From Vitrella brassicaformis (taxonomy: Eukaryota; Sar; Vitrellaceae): DNA of 64,000 nt. How positions within the stretch are numbered: position 1 is the stretch's first letter; each line of letters starts with the position of its first letter. Below are positions 58,911 to 64,000 of the stretch, one piece after another. The notes below the pieces were generated by a model, which saw only the letters and a list, made by a program, of their open reading frames with translations, had not been told where the DNA came from and did not search any database. Position numbers and translations under genes: made by a program. The stretch spans positions 1-64,000 of the forward strand of contig CDMY01000138.1 in NCBI GenBank assembly GCA_001179505.1, in the 5' to 3' direction.

Positions 58911-59758
58911 CCCACCCACCCCAGCAGACGATGACCCCAATCGCGTACACGCTGCCCCACATGCGCTTATCCGGATTCCCTGCACACGCACACAAAGTCG
59001 CACAGACTCGTACTCACAGCAGCCAGCAGATGAGATGTGTGGGAGGTGTCAACCGCATTCATTCATTCACCGGTGTAGTATCCGAGTGCGTAGATGAGTC
59101 TGCCGACGATCCAGATGAAGCCCCCGATGGCCGAGGTGATTGGGTACTTGAGGCCGCCCAGCAGCATCACCGCCAGGAACATCGTCAGGTTCTCCAAAGT
59201 GTTCTGATGCGCACGCTGGTAGCAGTTGAACGCATCGCAGTCCTGATGGATAGATAGACAAGAGATGCATGGAGAGAGATGACACACACAGACACACACA
59301 CAGACACACATCTGGAACACACAGGCCAGCGCAGACGTCGAGTGCGTCGTGGCACCGACCGCATCAGTGAGTTCGAGGAGTCTATCGCCTTCGCCGCTGG
59401 CGTCCTTTCGGCGCGTGACGCCCTTGATGGCGTACATGTCGGGATACGACACGCCATATCTGCCGACACGACATCAACCACACACACAACCACACACGCA
59501 CACGCCCGCATCATGCACCAGTCTGGAGAGCCCCTGATGTGTTTGTCTGTGTGCCACCACACCGCACCTCTTGCGGGCGACTCCGACCATGATGCTCTTG
59601 AACATGAGCAACACAAAGGCCAGCACAACATTCAACACGCACAAGCCGTAGCCTGACAGGACGGAGGGAGATGAACCAAGTCGATAGATGTTGATGGAAG
59701 ATCCTGTAGCGAGTGTTTGCTTTCTTTGCTCACTTGCGTCAAGCTCGATGACAGCCAT
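58911..59758 (-). CDS. MGST3-like MAPEG membrane enzyme (3' end in gap)
   Basis: The exons give MAVIELDA, a first membrane helix (YGLCVLNVVLAFVLLMFKS, then IMVGVARKRC), YGVSYPDMYAIKG, FNCYQRAHQNTLENLTMFLA, MLLGGLKYPITSAIGGFIWI, VGRLIYALGYYTG, PDKRMWGSVYAIGVIVCWGG. The FNCxQRAHQNTLE motif, with the Arg-Ala-His-Gln-Asn core that binds glutathione, and GRxxYAxGYYTG define microsomal glutathione transferase 3/LTC4-synthase-like MAPEG proteins: four-helix enzymes of the ER or organelle membranes that conjugate glutathione or reduce lipid peroxides. An insertion (RKDASGEGDRLLELTD) between the first helix and FNCYQRAHQ is longer than in animal MGST3. The fourth helix and the stop are missing in the N gap. 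Confidence 0.83.
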
Positions 59759-59780
59759 GATGCCGTGCTGCTTGCTCTCT

Positions 59781-60081
59781 TTAGGGCTTTAAGGTAACGG
59801 AAAGCGACCAGATCGTCTGATCTCGAGTCTACCGGGCATCAAGACCATCCATTCACGCAGGCAAGAGAGCAAAGTGCAGGCGGGATCACTACTGCAAGCA
59901 GCTGGGGACTCATCGCACAGAAAAGAGGCAGCATCGAGTCACACCACACGACACACACGCACACTGCAGAAACCACACCACCGAGGCAGGCATGCCACAC
60001 GCCATACACCAACGCGCACGCACCAGACTACCTGTCCGCGGCAGAATACAAACACAGTGCAACCTATTCCCACTTGGCACA
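59781..60081. repeat. Duplicated block, copy 2
   Basis: Counterpart of 58318-58610. It lies between the MAPEG start codon and the histidyl-tRNA synthetase gene, so it includes their shared upstream region. Here the homology continues to CTTGGCACAA and then into unique sequence. Confidence 0.9.
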
Positions 60082-60265
60082 AACCCCGGTCGGAGAATTC
60101 ATATAGGGGATGATCAGCTTCTGCGAGCTTAGGGGCAAGAAAAAGATAGCGTTTCAAACCGGAGATCTGTCTGTCGCTGTATCGTGTGCTGGCGAGCGCC
60201 GCTCGTCCATCCGTCCCTCCGTCCCTCTGAAGCTGTCGTCTGGACGAGTGAGTGGTCCCCCGGGG

Positions 60266-63200
60266 ATGTCGCAGCAGATCATCGTGGGCGGTCGTGCCCT
60301 CACAGTGGGTGAGATCATAGCCGTTGCGCTGCGGAAGGCCAAGGTGGTGCTGGACCGCGCCACCCTCGACAAGGTGCAGCAGGACTTCGACAGGAAGTTC
60401 AGGGGCTCATCCACCACACCATGGCAGATCCCGCCATCCCCGGCCACACCCGCGCCCCTCATCCCATCATCTGGCGTCGGCAAATGCCCCCCTCTCCTCA
60501 GCCACGAGACCCTGCGGGCCGTCGTGTTGCTTCGGCTGGTGACGGTGCTGCACCAGCAGAGTGGGGTGCGGCCTCAGGTGGCCGGGTACCTGACCGAGCT
60601 GCTGAACAACGGCGAGGACAAGGCCGCCAGCGACATCTTGAGCGAGCTGCAGCAGCCCGCCCTGAGTGACCAGCAGGCGATGCAGCTGCTGCTCAAGCAT
60701 TACGGCGTCGAGGGCCTATCGGCCGAGGAGGCCTCGGTCTTCTGCTCGGCGGGGTACCCCTGGACGGTCGCACGGCTGGTCATGAGCTGGCAGCTGGGCC
60801 AGGTGCTCGCACAGATGGCCGACTGCTCGTCGGTGCTGGCCATCGAGGCGCTGCAGCTGCCGACGCCCTTTCTTGACCTGGACGGGCGGCGTCAGCACGA
60901 GGGTGCAGTGGTGGCGGCCAACCGCATCAAGTGGCTCCTGGAGGAGTCCAAGACGGCCAAGAAGCCAGACGAGACCCACAAGACGAGACTCATGGCCCGC
61001 TGCGTGTACGTCCATGGCGCCCTGGTCGACAGCCTCGAGCAGCTCATGCGAGCCATCAGACCGGAGCTCAGGGCATTCGCCAGCAGGAAGAGTGTGGCCG
61101 AAGGTAGGTACCTAAGAGACAGACAGCGAGTGCGTGAACTCATGAGCGCCGGGGGGAGGGAGGGAGTCATGGCGTGGGTGCTGTGCTGTGCTGTGCAGGT
61201 GATACTGCGTCTGTTGTCGAGGGCGATGAGGATCTGAATGCGTTGCCGCTGATGGTCCCCGCCATGTCTGTGAGGGAGGCCACCATACGCTGCGCCAAGA
61301 CTGCCATCCAGGTAGGTACACCACACCACTCATGGCTCACCGATGCATCACGGCACCGCACTTGACTGCACCTGGCTGTGGGTTGGCTGTGCAGGAGGCC
61401 GAGCTGGTTCTCGAGCGAAACCAGGCCACCATTCCAGAGGTGCGCACAGCTTAGCTAGCTTCACCGGGTGGTGTGCATCGTCTGTCTCATCAGTCAATCA
61501 AGCTGGTGTCTGCCTGTTAGGATGTGGCCCCGCTGCCCGACACCCCTGCCTCTGCGGACCGCACAAACATCACTGTTCCCCCCACTGCAGAGGTGGGCCA
61601 CATCACGGACGGATAATACAACAAAAGTATCAGCCCACGCCAACGCCCATGCCCACAACCTGTGTGTGTGTGTATGTGTGTGTGTGATGGTCGCTGCGCC
61701 AGACCCACTCGTCAGAGTCCCACGCGCGTCTCGAGGGAACTCTGAAGGACATCAAAACGTCGATTGCGGCATTCCAGACGTACGTGTGCGTCAGTCAAGA
61801 AGCGGAGAGATCGACGCAGAGAGCGATCGTGTTGTGTATGTGTGTTTGCCGCGTGTGCAGGAGTGCCCTCCCCAATGGCGACCTGCCAAGCGTCCTGACG
61901 GACGTCGAGAAGGTGCGTGTCCTGTCCTCTCTGGCCCATCTCATCTAGCCACAAATCCATCCTTCCATCCATCCATCCACTTATTTATGGGTTGCCTTTG
62001 CCTGCCTGCCTGCCTGGCTGCGTGCGCTTGTGCGTCACGTTGCAGTCGTTGGATCTCCTGAGGAGGAGTGTGCTGTGCGAGGCCGCCGGGGCGCTGCAGA
62101 TCTTCGCCAAAGAGGAGGTCGACAAGTACAGAAAGGCCCTGGAGGTGCGGTGGGCAGCTGACCGAACAAACACACCACAATGACAATGGACATCCTGCGC
62201 TTGGGTCGACGATGTGTGGCTGGCTGGCTGGATGGATGGGTTTGTGTGTTCGTTCAGGCGATGGAGAAGAAGAAAAAGAACGTGTCCACCAAGCTCACCA
62301 TCGGCAGGCCCGTCGAGAGATTCAGACAGTGCCTCAACTCAGTCGTCTACCAGGTGGGCACACGCACTCCCCCACTCACTCACACAGGTCCCCCTCTCTC
62401 TCTATCTCTCTCTATCTGTCTTGTCTGTCTCTTGTTTGTGCCTGTGGTGTTTGGGTCGTCAGGATGCCGGCGGCAGGATGGACAAGTGCGACGAGTGTCT
62501 TTTGGGTCAGCTGACGGCGGCATGTCTTATCGGCATGGCAGACAGCCTCGAAGACATACTCACCGTCAGAAATCAGGTCCGTTCCTCTGTGCGTGTGTGC
62601 GTCTATCGGGTCAGCTTTGGTCTGCTTGGTGTGCTGTGGTGTGCTGGTTGATTGGGTGGGTGCAGGAGACGCGCAAGCCGAAGGTAGCCAAGGGAACGCA
62701 GGACTACACACCCATACAGATGGCCATTCGAAAGCAGGTCCCTCCCTCCCTCCCTCCCTCCCTCCACAATTTCGCTCTCCACACCAATTGTATGTGTATG
62801 GCTGTGTAGGTGATGCGCGCCATCGCCGATGTGTTTGAGCGCCACGGCGCCGTGCAGATCGACACGCCCGTCTTCGAACTCAAGGTGCGGCCGGGCGTCC
62901 GTCAGACGGACACAGACAGACAGACGAAGAGAGAGCAACGCACCCACGCACCCCATCACTCACCTCACGTGTTGGGCTCGCCGCTTCGCTTCTGGCTCTT
63001 CAGGAGACTCTCATGGGCAAGTATGGCGAGGACCAGAAGCTCATCTACGACCTCAAAGACCAGGTAAAATACCCCCCCCCCCACACACACACAGACAGAC
63101 AACACAACCTCTTTCACCCCGTGGCTCATCAATCCAATCCAATCCTATCCTACACACACATTATGTTTGTTGCACCATACCACCAGGGTGGCGAGCAGCT

Positions 63201-64000
63201 GTCGCTGCGGTACGACCTGACTGTGCCCTTTGCGCGTTTCTGCGCGTTGGGCAACGTCGAAAAGATCAAGCGGTACCACATCGGCAAGGTGTACCGGCGC
63301 GACGAGCCGCAGCTGGCCAAGGGCCGCTTCCGCGAGTTCTACCAGTGCGACTTCGACATTGCGGGGACCTACGACACCATGCTGCCCGACGCTGAGGTCA
63401 TCACGGTGAGCGAGCGACTAAGTACTGACTGAGTGAGGAAGGGAGTGATGTGATGTGATGTGTGGACACATCGACGGGCAGGCAATATGTTGGGGGATGG
63501 GTGGCATGCAATGCAGGTGTTTTGTGAGATTTTGGACCAGTTCTTTCCCAACGGGGGCTTCCAAGTCAAGATCAACCACAGGTGCCTGGGGCCTCTCTGT
63601 GTGGGCGGATGGGATGCGTCTGAACGGAACGGACTAATGCGTGTGGGTGTGGTGTGCGCATGTGCGCGTCAGGAAGCTGTTGGATGCGATCATGGAGGTG
63701 TGTGGCGTGCCGCAGCAGAAGTTCCGCCCAATCTGTTCGGCCATCGACAAGCTCGACAAAGAGCCCTGGGACAACGTCAAACGCGAAATGATCGACGAAA
63801 AGGTCAGATCCATCCATCCATCCATCGGGGCAGTGCACTCGTCGTGTCTGAATCTCTCTCTCTCTCTCTCTCTCTCTTTGTCTCTTCGGTGTGTAGGGTT
63901 TGAGAGAGGAGGTGGCTGACCGCATAGGCGAGTACGTGGTGCTCAAGGGACGGCCAAAGGAGATGATCGAGCGCCTTGACACCATGACCAACCTGCTCAA
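60266..64000 (+). CDS. Histidyl-tRNA synthetase, cytosolic type (5' part; runs off window)
   Basis: Starts [16 protein letters not shown] with a long extension (about 500 residues, helical, containing [38 protein letters not shown] and [20 protein letters not shown]). This resembles the N-terminal region of plant and apicomplexan HisRS. The class II catalytic core follows: [20 protein letters not shown] then [20 protein letters not shown] (motif 1), [40 protein letters not shown], the motif 2 region [20 protein letters not shown] then [39 protein letters not shown] and [13 protein letters not shown]. It charges tRNA-His with histidine. At least twelve introns, mostly short and repeat-rich. 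The window ends inside the catalytic domain, before motif 3 and the anticodon-binding domain. An upstream in-frame ATG at 60110 exists; 60266 is preferred. Confidence 0.9.

Noticed and set aside
60110-60265. Upstream ATG for histidyl-tRNA synthetase
   Set aside because: It would add about 50 residues without family support and overlaps the duplicated-block junction; MSQQIIVGG is the better start.

Overview
This window is nuclear DNA from a gene-dense, intron-rich protist. Genes lie on both strands, most carry several short introns with GT..AG ends, and the introns are full of (GT)n, (CTGT)n and (ATGG)n microsatellites. All three stop codons end recognisable proteins, so the standard code applies. 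Two neighbouring genes start with leaders that look like the signal-plus-transit peptides of secondary red plastids (short hydrophobic segment, then an FVP motif). Extracellular proteins use sushi/CCP, PAN/Apple and Hint modules. Together these suggest a photosynthetic alveolate close to Apicomplexa, most probably a chromerid such as Vitrella. That assignment is inference.

Layout. 0.2-7.5 kb: eIF4E-family cap-binding protein (-), fungal-type cytosine deaminase (+), neuroguidin/Lcp5-like ribosome-biogenesis factor with an in-frame TAG (-), RNF5/RNF185-like RING protein (+), FKBP-like domain (+) followed by a decayed tandem copy. 9.8-12.2 kb: two damaged minus-strand genes, a dienoyl-CoA isomerase (ECH1-like, C-terminal SKL) and a K+ channel pore fragment. 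12.6-15.4 kb: gamma-glutamyltranspeptidase (+). 16.8-20.9 kb: a divergent pair, TraB-domain protein (-) and an unknown putatively plastid protein (+). 21.5-22.7 kb: a small secreted protein (+). 24.5-29.1 kb: PAN/Apple multi-pass membrane protein (-). 31.9-34 kb: STPGR/SHIPPO-repeat protein (+), then an unknown gene broken by a 300-N gap. 36.7-38.2 kb: unknown gene (-). 39.6-41.2 kb: nuclear-looking protein with an AP2-like segment (+). 44.1-55.4 kb: the main discovery, an 11-kb gene for a secreted or membrane protein with about 22 sushi-like modules, hydrophobic segments and a C-terminal Hint (hedgehog/intein-type) domain without the usual nucleophilic cysteine. 55.9-64 kb: SLC37/GlpT-like transporter (-), MGST3-like MAPEG enzyme (-, cut by a second 300-N gap and flanked by a duplicated 300-bp block), and the 5' part of cytosolic histidyl-tRNA synthetase (+).

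The genes form no pathway; this is ordinary mixed eukaryotic gene order. Several otherwise well-conserved genes carry single-base frame breaks or in-frame stops, some in homopolymers, so part of the apparent decay may be draft-assembly error. Exon boundaries were inferred by eye from splice signals and reading frame; outer coordinates of multi-exon genes include introns.
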